NCBI GenBank assembly: GCA_003971905.1
Contig: RSEE01000003.1
Location: 682,001-746,000, forward strand
Direction: 5' to 3'
Length of the DNA stretch: 64,000 nt
Origin: Moniliella sp. 'wahieum'
Taxonomy: Eukaryota > Basidiomycota > Moniliellomycetes > Moniliellales > Moniliellaceae
Numbering within the stretch: the stretch's first letter is position 1; every line of letters starts with the position of its first letter. A model generated the notes under the pieces. It saw only the letters and a program-made list of their open reading frames with translations, had not been told where the DNA came from and did not search any database. Below are positions 53,759 to 64,000 of the stretch, one piece after another. The position numbers and the translations under genes are program-made.

Positions 53759-54361
53759 GCTTGTGGATGCCGGGGTGGTGGGTGGTCGGTGGGATGGCAG
53801 CAGGGGCATCGGTTGAGCGTGTTGAGGCTGAACCTCAGCACTTCGACCCAAATTCCACCAATGGAAGGCCCGCTCGCACGGCCCCACACAGGATCCCTGG
53901 GCCTGAAGGATGGTGGGGTCGGTTTGATCGGTGATGATAATCCCAGTGCAGCTCAAGCGACCGAGGGCGATGACCTCATCAGATCCATCAGAGGAATAGT
54001 GCCCCCGTGGGGACGAGCGCGAGGCACTAGTGGGAGATGGGCTGGGCTCGGACGTAAGGCGGGGCTTTGGAGGTTCAATGTTCACATTTCAAGCTGAACC
54101 TTCAAGTTTCAAGCTCCCCAGGCCTGCCTCGATCGGGCACAGCCTGCTTGGGCCGCTGAGGCACGGGCGGCCCCGTGCACATGTGGGTTAGCGCGGTGCT
54201 GCGGCAAGCCCAGGCTGGGGCGCCGTGCCCCACTAGGGTTCACAGGCGCACTGCCACTGCGTCTGCGCTGAACATTTCACTGCGCCCGGCAGGCGGCCCA
54301 GGATGGCCTCTCTTCGCCCCCCAGCTGGAGGCCCGTCCGTCCCCTCTTCCACCAAACCAAC
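53759..54361. promoter_or_regulatory. Divergent spacer between glyoxalase II and eS17
   Basis: The 0.6 kb between two start codons facing away from each other must hold both promoters. At 54083-54115 there is an AAGCTT-like word cluster (TTTCAAGCTGAACCTTCAAG, TTTCAAGCTCC). No TATA box stands out. Confidence 0.5.
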
Positions 54362-54868
54362 ATGGGCCGTGTTCGCACCAAGACGACGAAGCGCGGCGCG
54401 GGTGCTGATTGAGAAGTACTACCCCAAGCTCAACGCCAACGACTTCCACACCAACAAGCGTGTGCTCGACGAGGTGGCCATTGTGCCCTCCAAGCGCCTG
54501 CGCAACAAGATTGCTGGCTTCACCACCCACTTGATGAAGCGCATTGCCAAGGGCCCCGTTCGCGGCATCTCGTTCAAGCTCCAGGAGGAGGAGCGTGAGC
54601 GCAAGGTGCGTCCCCTCCCCCTAATCTTCCACTTCCACAACACCTCCCTTGTGAATATCCGTGTACTGACACCCTTCCCCAGGACCAATACGTCCCTGAG
54701 GTCTCGGCCCTCGACGGAGGCCAACGGCGGTCTCGAGGTCGACCCCGACACCAAGGCCATGCTGGGCGAAATCGGCTTGCCTCGCTCCCCGTTACCGTCG
54801 GTGCGCCCATTACCTCGGCTCAGCCCGAGCGTCGTGGTCGCCACGTGCCGGGTGCCGGTCGTCGCTAA
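54362..54868 (+). CDS. RPS17: Small-subunit ribosomal protein eS17
   Basis: A 40S protein of the subunit head. The start at 54362 gives [13 protein letters not shown], then [60 protein letters not shown] and LQEEERERK. The intron at 54606-54682 joins ERERK to [11 protein letters not shown], exactly the conserved junction region. The C-terminus reads [19 protein letters not shown] and, after another frame change, [16 protein letters not shown] with TAA at 54866-54868. Total about 143 residues against 136 in yeast. Frame changes near 54400, 54715 and 54785 are attributed to assembly indels since the gene is essential and its residues are conserved on both sides of each. Confidence 0.95.
54606..54682 (+). 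other. Intron in eS17
   Basis: 77 bases, donor GTGCGT, branch-like TACTGACAC, acceptor CCCCAG. Confidence 0.85.
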
Positions 54869-55714
54869 GTCCCCTCTGCTGCTGCACCGCAGCTCTTGTT
54901 GGACCCATGCATTCATGCATCGTGCCAATGCAAAACGAGGTTGTCACCCGCTGATGATCGTCTAGGCCAATCATATGAGTGGATTACTACGATGCGATAT
55001 CTTTTTCCTGTTTAGGTAGAACCTATTGGTTTTTAGGGCAAAGGGTGTGTGTGCGGCGTGCCAAAAAGAAGGATCAAGTTGATTGCCATGCGTGGAAGAG
55101 TGTAGCACAGTGGGAGAAGCCTCCACAACAATGACCAGATTGATCGAATTGTCAAAATAGGATCGGCTTTACTGAAGGCTTGGAGTCCCAGCGCCTCTAA
55201 TTCCCCCTCTTTGTGGCCCACCACATGGCCAGGTGCAGCGTCAAGAAAGCCCGATCGCTGGAGTCTTCCAATTTGGGGCTTGACATCTGGTGTCCGCAGG
55301 CCAGCAGGTACATCTGCTTATTAGTCACTGTTTGAGTCCCCAGTACGCCCGGCCTGTATTCCTGGTCTCTAGCAGAAACTGGATGCGCTGGCCACCACCA
55401 ACCGTGTCCTAAGTACGTCAACTCACACTTGCCAGATTGTGCGCCTTGGTATTTTGCCCTCACAACCCACCTCGGGTCTGATCCAAAGTTCATCAGTTTG
55501 GGGTGTATATCCACATTGCTTCTGACGTTTGCCACTATGGGGAGACCATGTTTACGTGCAAGACCATTGCACTGGTGCTACTGATGTCGGAGCTTTTGTA
55601 GAAGCTGTCCATATTTCCTCCAGTGCATGTCGCTGTGCGTGTTGACAAAATGGGAACCAACTATGAAGTTCTTAAGATGGGCCATTGCACTCGATCTGTC
55701 GCAAACAACAATCA
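54869..55714. other. Spacer between eS17 and tRNA-Ser
   Basis: No gene is supported. An open minus frame of 112 codons (55197-55535) has ordinary composition but no recognisable family. The stretch is closer to 48% G+C than the neighbouring genes. Confidence 0.45.
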
Positions 55715-55812
55715 GGCAACGTGCCCGAGTGGTTAAGGGGATTGATTCGAACTCCTGTTTAATGACTATCAATTAGGCTTTGCCTGCACAGGTTCGAGTC
55801 CTGTCGTTGTCG
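55715..55812 (+). tRNA. tRNA-Ser(CGA) with a 16-base intron
   Basis: Acceptor GGCAACG pairs with CGTTGTC, discriminator G. D arm CCC...GGG with AGTGGTTAAG. The anticodon stem ATTGA pairs exactly with TCAAT; the loop starts TTCGAA, so the anticodon is CGA, with 16 extra bases after the base following the anticodon. The long variable arm GGCTTTGCC is that of a class II tRNA, and the T arm is ACAGG-TTCGAGT-CCTGT. Introns in tRNA-Ser(CGA) are known from yeast. Confidence 0.93.
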
Positions 55813-56926
55813 AATTTTTTCTGCTTATCCTGTTTGTGGGGCCGAAGCTCCCTGACAGTGGCCTAGTGCGATTGGGGCTCTAGGGCTGTGACTACGTGGA
55901 GTTTGCGGCTGGACAGAAGGTTTGGAAAACCAAACGAGACGGCGCTCGTGTCTTGGCTCTCTTCCTTCACCTTTTCGTCTTTCGCCCTTGTCCCCTTCGG
56001 TCCTCCCTTCGTCCTTTGTTAGTGGCTGACGCTTGTGGCTTCACTCCTCAAAGGATTGTTCTGTTCCCTTCATTTCCTCCATAGTGCCTCGTCGGGTCCT
56101 GGGCCCTTTGGCCCACATCAATCCACCGACTTCCAAGGCCTCACCAGGTCTTTGACCGGTTTTTACATACGTTAACCCCGTTCCCACTAAAGGGAATGGT
56201 GTGGGGATAAGACTGCCGAAAGAGACGCGCGTAGAAGGGCCCCTGCCGGTGGGCGTTTTACTGGCTACCGCGGTTACCGGTTACCGGTTATGATGCCTAG
56301 GCTTCCAGGCCTTTAGCTTTATTGAAGCTTGAAGCATGGGTGCATGATGATCGATGATTGAGCGCCTAGTACCTTTATAGTGCTAGCCACGGGAGAGCTC
56401 GCTGAGCGTGACTCAGTTTCCGTAGGGTCCTTCCGTATGTAATGCTATGATGCCGGTGGGGTTACGCGTTGCGGTTACTGGACGACTGCGGGATTGGCAG
56501 GGGCTGAGCCACTGTCCCCTTTATTACCGCGTTACGCGTTTTGCGCGTTAAGGTTGCCCGCCTGGTTGTTGAATGTACGACCAGGGCTTTGCAACGTTTC
56601 TGTTTTACGGCCCCTTGGGCTGGCTGGTGTTATTTCCGCACATCGCCCACACGGAACAGCCACATTTATGCACATCATGCTGTTCTCGGCTCTGCTTCTA
56701 CCCAACGCATCGGTTCCTTCCCTTCCCTGTCCTTGGTATAAGGCCTAAGGCTTAGGCTTAAGATCTAACATCTAACATCTAAAGGGTTTGTACAACGGCG
56801 TTAAGTTCCCGGCATCGCTCTTTTCAAGCTTCATTGATCACCCATGACCATCCGTCGTCATTTCGCCTGTAGACCGATTAAAACCCAAGAGACCTGAATA
56901 GGGGTTACCCAACTACCACCATCGCA
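55813..56926. other. Spacer before the alpha/beta hydrolase
   Basis: No gene is supported. ACCGGT-type words lie at 56272-56290 (GGTTACCGGTTACCGGTTAT), AAGCTT words at 56318-56332, an ATCGAT word at 56348-56356, and GATCTAACATCTAACATCTA at 56762-56781. Confidence 0.5.
55815..55820 (+). terminator. Pol III terminator of tRNA-Ser
   Basis: Six T starting three bases after the discriminator base. Confidence 0.8.
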
Positions 56927-58466
56927 ATGGCTACGCAACGACGCTGGCTCTGACGCCAGTCGGCGCAGGTGTCTACGCCGCCATCCGCGCCGCCAAAATC
57001 CCCCCGTCATCTCGGACGCACTTTTTGCGGTTGTTGTCCATCTACGCCATCGGTGTACCGAGCATCTTGCTCATACTCCCTTCACTATCGCGCGCAATCT
57101 CTTTGCCTTCACACGCCGTAAGCGCGCTTGGTCCTTCGCCAACGGTGTGACCTTCACCGTTGTTCGTCTGTATGTCCATTTCGTCACTGCCATCGGGTTT
57201 GCGCCGGCCCCAAACTCTGCCACCGGCTGGCTGCAAGGCACAACCTCGTTTCAGTTGGTTGGCAAAGATTGTACAAACATTGACTTTACGAAGTCATGGC
57301 AAGAGCATCTGGGCCAACCGTCAGAACGCGCCTCACCTCCCCCACCTTCATGGCTGCCGCCTTGATGAGGTCTGGGTTTCTCCTCTCCTGCCGATTGGCT
57401 GCGTGGACTGCTAGCGATTCGAGATCCCACACAGGCATTGGAGACGCAACAGTCCGAGTCGCCTTGTACCGCGGCCCTGCAATGTTGGCTCCAGAATTTG
57501 CAAAGCGCAGTACAAAGTGCTACTGGTACCTTTCCAAGCATCGTTCCATTCCCCCTTTGGCAGAGGACGAAAACAAGATTCGTACTACTCCTGTCGTACT
57601 ATATTGTCACGGTGGCGCAGGCATCAACTTTGGCGCCGGCGATACCTTTATGGGGGACGTGTTAGCTTCCAATTTAACCACCATTGCAGATGTCGACGTG
57701 TTTACCGTCGACTATGACTTGGCCCCTTATGCGAAGTATCCCACCATCGCTCAACTTTTCGCTGCGTGGCTATATCTAGTCATTGATATCGGCTACAACC
57801 CGAACCAAATCTTCTTGGAGGCGATTCTTTTGGTTCATTTTCTGTATTGCTTCTCAATCGCTACCTTCGTGACGTGTGGCCCCTTCTCAAGTCACCTACC
57901 TCTGAATCTTTTGCTGCGGCCGACCCATCACGTACAACCGAATGGATTCAAGACCGCGTAGCCAAGTTTACCGCGGCGCTCAGCAGCTTGCCACAAGGAG
58001 AGCCCCTTCCTACCCCTGGGCTTATATTGTTGAGCCCTTGGCTGCACCCCGATGAGAATGATGCAGAGTTCCCGCTAAAACGCATTGCGTTGCGTAATTG
58101 GGATCTGATTCCTGCATCGTTTACCCGTCAAGGTGTGATACAACTCGGACTTGCACGTTCTCGCTTGGCCTCTTTGGGTATCTCGGCTACTTCGCCTTGG
58201 GTTGCGCCCTACTATTTACCCGCAGAGGAGCTAGCTGTCTTACCCCCAATTTGGATGGCAATGGTGGCAGCGAGAGCCTTCTCGAAGAAGGGACTCAGTT
58301 TGCAGATCGCGCTCGTGCTGCGGGTTGCCCCGTTGAACACCATGTTACCGAGCCAGGTATGGTGCACGATTTTTACTGCATCCCAACTGCACTGTCCCAG
58401 ACCAAGATCCACTTCACTCTTCTCAAAGCTTGGATCCAGAACCGTTCGAAAGAAGCTACAGTATAA
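56927..58466 (+). CDS. Alpha/beta hydrolase of the hormone-sensitive-lipase type (frameshifted)
   Basis: This is an esterase or lipase of the abhydrolase-3 group. The start at 56927 has context GCAATGG. The N-terminal part carries a hydrophobic helix (RLLSIYAIGVPSILLILPSL), suggesting membrane attachment as in fungal steryl acetyl hydrolases. KSIWANRQNAPHLPHLHG is followed by the oxyanion motif YCHGGAGINFGAGDTF (57600-57650), VDYDLAPYAKYPT, a nucleophile elbow GDSFG near 57815-57830, PGLILLSPWLHPDENDAEFP and GGSESLLEEGTQFADRARAA. The catalytic His lies in EPGMVHDFYCIP (58350-58385). KIHFTLLKAWIQNRSKEATV ends at 58466. Frame changes at about 56945, 57110, 57300, 57400, 57815 and 58250. The substrate is unknown; a deacetylase of sterols or lipids is a family-based guess. 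Confidence 0.85.
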
Positions 58467-60283
58467 ATACTCCAGTATAATCTGTTGAAGATGGCTTCAT
58501 GTGAATAATGCCATTACTATATGACCCCGTATAAGAAAAAAAAACGTCATAAGGTCATATATTGATACCGAGAAAGTATTCGCCGCTGTCAGAAAATCAC
58601 CTTAACCACAAGCCATGGGGCGGTGCTGGAAGAACGAGTCCAGCCAAGCTCAGCGTGCGCTCATATTGTACCCCTTGCTTGGATTGTGTCTAATGACTGC
58701 GGCTACTTTGTCTGAAATAGTTGATGAACAAATCCACGTACTCCCCGTTGCGTCAGAACGTAGTGTATCCCTTCCGATCTATGCAGCCTGTGGCTCGAGC
58801 CCCTCGCGTATATGGCCAACGTGAGATCCGCGTGCGTTTGCTTTTATCCTACCACACAATTTGAATTGGACTTTGATTGGGTGCAAGTGAGCTCTCAGTT
58901 AAGCACATTAAGCCTCCAGATATCCAGTGAGCGTTAGTTTCCTGATCTCTGCTTCTCGTTTTCTTTGCTGCGAGGCTCTCTCCTAGTGCCTGTCTCGTTC
59001 CTGTGGCCGGGGGCGGAGAGCCTCTGCTCTCTATTTTTAAGCCTTTTCTTGTTGGATGTGACTGTTTCTGTTTCTCCAGGCTTAAAGCGGACAACTGTCC
59101 CTCCTGTGGATCTGTGGTCCTTTTTGAGGTCGACTGATCTCTCCAGTCGCTAGCCTATTCGAGAGGTTTCAATGTCGGGATCAGATCCACACTTATTGGT
59201 CACCGTTTTTCTCACCAAGGTGACTGGCCACCTGACTTGTTCTAGACCCTCTGTTTTCCCCGTTTGACTAGGCTCCCAGTTCTTCCTGCGTGTGACTCAG
59301 CTCGCATGATCTCTTCTTCTGCGAGGCATATATATACCTCGCTCTCGTTCCACTCGATGAATATGATCCTCATACTGTTATTCAAGCTTCACCCTGCCTC
59401 ACGCACAAATGTGTGTTATCGACCGTTGCTATAGTTATCATCGATGAAACGAACGTCATATTAGTCCGCACTACTGTAAAACCTGTCACGGCAGGCGCCG
59501 CCAGAGTGGGCCCCTGCCTAGGGGAGGGCAGGGGTTATAGGGGTATACAATCCCCGAGAGGTCTAAAGGTGCGACTCACGGTATTTATACATGCTTGGGC
59601 TGATTGGTGTGTCCGAGATGAGCCAGGGCCAAGGAGTGGCCTTTCGGAGCATATAGCAGAGGCGTCTGCAGGTGTGACAAGTCTGCGAATGCACCGGCTT
59701 AGGCGCAGTATATAACGTGTTTAATATTAATCTGTTGGTGGCCAAGGGACAGGAAGTGGCAGCAGCTAGAGGACAAATATACTTCCAGACCTGGAGTTAC
59801 TAGGAGTTCAGACGGAGGCGGCGTGGTGGACCCACGTGGCTGGTGGAGCTGATTTCGACATAGCGCGAGGAGAGCACACGCGACTTGGCTGGGTGAGAAG
59901 CTGAGAGACGGGGGATACGGGAGCTGTGGAGGGCGAGGGCGAAGAGTAGCTGGGAGTAAAGTCTCTCTCAAAGAAGAAGCTCTGAAGATTGTGGGACATG
60001 TGAGCCTACTCACGATACCCGATGCTATTCTTGTGGTCTCGGTCTCTATGATATCTATACGTCAAGCAAAATGTGTCTCTTTAGTATAGAATAGAAGACA
60101 TGAAGTACCAGGGACGCACTCAAGCCGTTTCCCCTTGGTTTTGACGACGCGAGGACACTACGGCACCAAGACAGAGCGGGCAAGATGTTTGCCGCAGTGC
60201 CAGGATTTGGCTACGGAGTTCAATGGAAATGGTTCCTCGCTCGGACCATGCCTGCCACGATCATCCGTGTCCACACGCGCTAC
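58467..60283. other. Spacer, nothing recognisable
   Basis: No gene is supported. A69-codon frame (58615-58824) and others look random. A TATATATA stretch is at 59327-59335 and ATCGATG at 59440. Composition is close to 48% G+C and the palindromic word arrays are sparse here. Confidence 0.45.
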
Positions 60284-61189
60284 CTAGGGTACGGGACCGG
60301 ATGGCGAGATCCAGAGGGTCCTGATATCCTGGCGATCTCCTTGGTGCTTCCAAGTACTACGCATGGCACGACGCTTCGGAGCGACACGCTTGCGACTGGG
60401 TTTGGAAGCCTGATCGTTCTCGTACAGTTGCCAAGCACGCCGCACTGCCCTGATATGACGAAAGATTGCCTTCTGCAAGTCCTCAAAGGTGGAGAAGCGA
60501 TGAGACTTGTTATAAAAGACGTAGGCAACATAGAAGTCGGTCGGTGTGAGCAAGATGTTTTTTCGCCGCCATGGTCCTTGCTGTATTCGGTAGTAATGAT
60601 ATCAGCCACAATAGAGTCTTCGTCTGCCACCGCGGAGCCAGAGAGCGGCCAGTTCAGCGGTCCGCTCGATTCCAGCTTCGAATGGTAGGAATGACTTCCA
60701 GGATGAACTTGGCAGCGACGTCCTCGGCAACGTCCGAAAGGACGGCGTTCAGTTCAGCCCAAAAACTACGTGTGCGGTTGATGCGAAAACCGGCCACTGC
60801 GCTGTCTTGCCAGGGCTATCCCGACTTGGGAGTTGGGGTCAAACTCGCCACGACGAACATACGCTTCCACAATGTCGCGAGGCGAGTAAACCGGATGCGC
60901 AGAATGCGCAAAGGCAGAAGATAAGGGGACATAACCTGTTAGAGTGCGACTTGGGAGCACTCGCGATCCTATGGATCAGCTGCAAGCAGCCTTCAGACAA
61001 GGCGTGAAGGCAAATTGGTGAGCCACAAGTCTTCAAGCAACGTCTGAAGGGAAGGAGAAAGGAGAGAGAGAAGGGAGATGGAGCGAGCAGGGCGTGCGCG
61101 GCCTGCGGCGGAACGGTTCCGTCGGCTAGGCGAGCGTCACCGATCCATTGAGAGCCGCGCTGGAGAACTCTAGCAGCACCCTCTAACAC
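60284..61189 (-). CDS. Uncharacterised multi-exon gene, source of the duplicated fragment
   Basis: On the minus strand several protein-like segments follow in order: VLEGAARVLQRGSQWIGDAR (61190-61130), TLLEDLWLTNLPSRL (about 61045-61000), SEGCLQLIHRIASAPKSHSN, SPRDIVEAYVRRGEFDPNSQ and VGIALARQRSGR, SFWAELNAVLSDVAEDVAAK and FILEVIPTIRSWNRAD (about 60780-60660), then LTPTDFYVAYVFYNKSHRFS and TFEDLQKAIFRHIRAVRRAW with a basic end (60550-60284). CTTCAG near 61045 and TTGCAG near 60990 could be acceptors, and CAGGTTATGT near 60935 a donor. Frames change between segments. I cannot name the family. The part at 60943-61188 recurs at 32837-33089 in the opposite orientation. Confidence 0.38.
60943..61188 (-). 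repeat. Duplicated gene fragment, copy 2
   Basis: It aligns over about 250 bases with 32837-33089 in inverted orientation; the 120 bases ending in GCTCCCAAGTCGCACT are almost identical, while the sequences outside both ends are unrelated. Confidence 0.75.
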
Positions 61190-61242
61190 AGGGAGAGCGA
61201 GTATAGGAGGATCAGATTCGTCAGATACGCGCCCATGGGCAC

Positions 61243-61375
61243 GTCAATGACGTTTCTGACGTTCAAGGTGGTGACGTCGGCGACATAACTGACCTGCAGG
61301 GGGATGACATCGAGGACATATCTGACGTTCAGGGTGGTGACATCGACGACGTCACTGACCTGCAGCGCGCTGACA
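61243..61375 (+). repeat. 33-base in-frame tandem repeat
   Basis: Nearly four units of 33 bases alternate between two types, coding SDVQGGDVGDI, TDLQGDDIEDI, SDVQGGDIDDV and TDLQRAD on the plus strand. The frame is open from about 61209 to 61436 (ending DILKVSLKHK and TGA) but has no ATG before the repeat. Confidence 0.85.
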
Positions 61376-64000
61376 GAATTGCCTCACCCACGGCAAATTA
61401 CTCTGACATTTTAAAGGTATCTCTTAAACATAAATGATGTCTTTTGGTCATCCGCTGTGTAACTCTCGCGTGATCAACGGTTCGGCCCGGTTAGACGTAG
61501 CATTTCCCCTGTCCCGCCTTAACCTCTGTCAATGATATGGACGCGGTCTAGGATTCAGCTCAAATTACTTCTCATGCAGTCTGGATTGATCGCCGAACAT
61601 CCTGGTATTATTGCTGATAATCGATAACCCAGGTCCCTGTCACGGGGTGGGCCACACCAGGGCACGACCAGGGTTTGGGTGTACGATTCCTTAGGAGACA
61701 GGAGGTCACTGATTGAATAAAGGGAAGATCATATGCTATACATAGCTCCATCCGTGGTGCCCCCTTGCAACACTTCTACTCGATGGAACCCTATGTTAAA
61801 ATCACTGGGTCCTCTCATTGTGTGACACTGATCTAATAACGCACAGTGCTTAGCGCGTAACCTGCGTGCGTAGCCGGAATGACCAAGCACACATCACCAC
61901 GCTTCAACCCTCTCAATTTACACTAAAATATGCCATGCAGATGACTGGGAGTTGGGGGGTTTGGTTAGTATACGTTAGCATGCTGCTTTTGCCCAGGAAT
62001 CACGGCGACTTCAAAGGCAACTTGGCTTAGACTGCGATACTCACTTAGGGTTCTAGCTGTTTTACCAACTGCTCACACAACGGGAGGAGAGACTTGGCCG
62101 TTTCCGATGCAAAGAGGAAAAGGTTCCTTGCCCATCTAGACTGCGACCGTGAAACGTGCATGTTGCCCAGCAGCATGCTGTTCAGAGAGCTTAGCCGATT
62201 GGACACATTGTCTGCAAAACCATCAGCCCAGCCCACTAGCTGGAGACGGACCAGAGCTCGGCCACAGGCCTTGGCTCGAAGGGGATTGACGCTCTTCCCA
62301 ATTTCCTCACCGTCCCTTGTTCCTGTGTCGTACCAGGATGTGGAACGACAAGAATTGCCGCTGCGTGAAGAGCAAGAAAACTTACTAATGGTATAGTCGT
62401 CGTAGAGGCGCAACTTGGTTTGTCCAACTGAGTAAGAATGAAGGCGCGTGTCCTGTTGCCGGTGAACTTCAGCAGGTTGGACGCCAAGGGTATGACAGGG
62501 TTATGTGCGAGAGCACCTTTAAGATTATTGCCCGAAGATGTCGTCTACAGTTCTGGCAGGGGATACTGTGTTGTGTTATGATCACAAGGCCCATCATTCG
62601 TTTGTCTGACCATAACAGCATCTGACAACAAATTAGAATATTGGTGCGATGGGGGTATGTTTTCGGATGTGATTCCTGAGGAATGCTTCATGGAATGGTT
62701 AGCAAACATATTGATACAAAACTTACTGCTTAAATGCAGTGGTTGAAGATGGTGGAGTGATTATGTCGAAATGCTTTGCTCGAAGAGCAACCAAATACAT
62801 ATCTATCGTAGGGTCCTTAAATCCTCCAACGTTTGCGGCTTTCCTTGTCGAACTTTTTAGCTACAGACAAGAGATGTTGACCAACAAATATGCCGATTAC
62901 TCCCATATGAGAACATTCTGCCCCAAAATCGGGTGATAGGTATCTGATCCAACCATTTTTGACGGTACAATAGAAATACCAATTGTCCAAGGTTCCAGAA
63001 ACACACTTCCTAGGTGCAGACACGCACTGGGCGAACGTCCTCTCCAGCGGTGTAGACGTGACGAATAACATACCGTAGATGAGAAAAATCGTTCCTATTG
63101 TATTCCCTGAGGCCAACGAAATGATGAGGATTCTTCTTCCAGGTTATATCCGTCAGTTGTCCGACTCAACAGTTAAACGCGAGTAAATCATAGCCAATCG
63201 GTTTGTTTCAGCTGTTCCATCAGATTATTGTCCTAATATCCCCTTTGGTTCAATCACGGTATTATGGTCCGGTCGTAGGTCAGGATCGATGCCTGAGGGA
63301 ACCATGTCTGGGGACGATAACGGTTCATGACCGTGGATGAGGAAGGATATCAAATCCTTTTCAATCCTGCAAATATGATCGCAAAACCAAAGATGTGACA
63401 ACTTACATTAACTCGAATCCTGGTGCCTACAATCCGGAATGAACGCGAAAATTCATTCGGCGATCCCAGTGCTCCAAGCACCCAAGAGATTAGTGTTACT
63501 TTGTTAACCGCAATTACCGGTTTTAGCGGGCCTCTACCTGATGAAGCACAATGTTTTGCCGGTTTTATGTAGTGCGGTTTCCTGTGGGACTTGATAGTAC
63601 CAAAAATAACAGAGGATATACTTATTGCATTCTCGAGCAATCACTGCTCTACCCTAGGCCTCATCAGGTCTAGTGTGTCATGGAATGTGTTACCGTGGTG
63701 CATTCCAAAGTGGCCTTTTTAAATTCACGACACAATATGACGCCTATTGTTGCTGGGATAAGTGGTACTGATTTAAGTTGCATACCGGACACCATCAATT
63801 AATATCGTCGATTGAAAAACAAGCAATCATCAAACGCATATTAGTAATACGTTCAGACGAACACAATGCTTGACTCAGAAAATGGGAAAAGTGGGCACAT
63901 GTCCGTCCAAGCTGAAAGTATTCCATTCAAGTAATGATCACTAGTCTAAGGTGCAATGTATTTTTGTTGTGTGGATGAATTGCGTGCTATACTGGTGACA
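61376..64000. other. A+T-richer right end, no complete gene
   Basis: Composition drops to roughly 45% G+C by eye. Only weakly coding-like pieces are seen, all on the minus strand: 62045-62487 (listed separately), VGQLTDITWKKNPHHFVGLR and EYNRNDFSHLR near 63150-63080, SPDMVPSGIDPDLRPDHNTV near 63320-63250, and RECNKYILCYFWYYQVPQET near 63645-63580. Possible splice sites are GTAAGT and GTATGT, different from the GTACGT type common elsewhere. I could not build one continuous protein from them. Confidence 0.4.
62045..62487 (-). CDS. Two putative exons of an unknown gene
   Basis: On the minus strand LASNLLKFTGNRTRAFILTQ is followed by LRLYDDYTI and a donor GTAAGT (about 62393); after an acceptor GAACAAG (about 62327) the frame continues DGEEIGKSVNPLRAKACGRA, LVRLQLVGWADGFADNVSNR and ARNLFLFASETAKSLLPLCE, with a stop at 62045. 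The composition is that of a real helical protein but I do not recognise it. An indel between the first segment and LRLYDDYTI is needed. Confidence 0.38.

Noticed and set aside
53759-54085. N-terminal extension of glyoxalase II to an upstream ATG
   Set aside because: The extension is Ser/Pro-rich and not targeting-like, while the internal MKVVPVLVREDNYAYL is the canonical start.
58467-64000. Search for reverse transcriptase, integrase or transposase motifs in the A+T-richer end
   Set aside because: None was recognisable; no terminal repeats or target-site duplications were seen either.

Overview
The window is nuclear DNA of a fungus, most likely a basidiomycete. Introns are short (47 to 130 bases), donors are mostly GTACGT or close variants, branch sites of the CTAAC/CTGAC type can be read, both tRNA genes carry introns next to the anticodon, and the protein set is fungal (tricalbin, MON2, a GPI-type aspartic protease, a hexose porter, a DSC2/UBAC2-like protein). 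Placement in Ustilaginomycotina is a guess from composition and intron style.

Layout, left to right. Cytosolic tyrosyl-tRNA synthetase (712-2028, +), an unrecognised multi-exon gene (2388-3730, +), a sugar transporter (4679-6522, -), then 5.8 kb without a convincing gene. An unrecognised 463-residue protein follows (12323-13791, -), the only long gene whose frame is unbroken as read. Next come 4 kb of non-coding DNA, a tricalbin (17797-22175, +), tRNA-Lys(CUU) (-), a secreted GPI-type aspartic protease (23389-25061, +), UDP-glucose pyrophosphorylase (27847-29419, +), a DSC2/UBAC2-like membrane protein (30944-32533, +) and an orphan 3' exon of an alpha/beta hydrolase (34279-34640, -). Then MON2 (35730-41081, +), ribosomal protein eS1 (41424-42201, -), an FHA-domain protein (42936-46120, -), 4 kb of spacer, a Ser/Pro-rich protein (50088-52006, +), glyoxalase II (52721-53758, -), ribosomal protein eS17 (54362-54868, +), tRNA-Ser(CGA) (+) and a complete alpha/beta hydrolase (56927-58466, +). 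The last 3 to 4 kb are visibly richer in A+T, carry a 33-base in-frame tandem repeat, and have only weakly supported gene pieces.

Two window-wide properties stand out. First, almost every recognisable gene, including single-copy essential ones (eS1, eS17, tyrosyl-tRNA synthetase, UGP1), is broken by one or more one-base or two-base shifts while the protein similarity runs on in another frame. That is the signature of an indel-rich assembly rather than of pseudogenes, so all gene spans below are outer limits across several frames. Second, the spacers are built from arrays of a few short palindromic words (AAGCTT, AGATCT, ATCGAT, AACGTT, ACATGT, ACCGGT) repeated with small changes, often close to gene starts.

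The genes are ordinary housekeeping and membrane-traffic functions with no operon-like logic. Divergent glyoxalase II and eS17 share a 0.6 kb spacer, and MON2 and eS1 converge on a 0.34 kb spacer. No virus-like element, CRISPR array or biosynthetic cluster was recognised.
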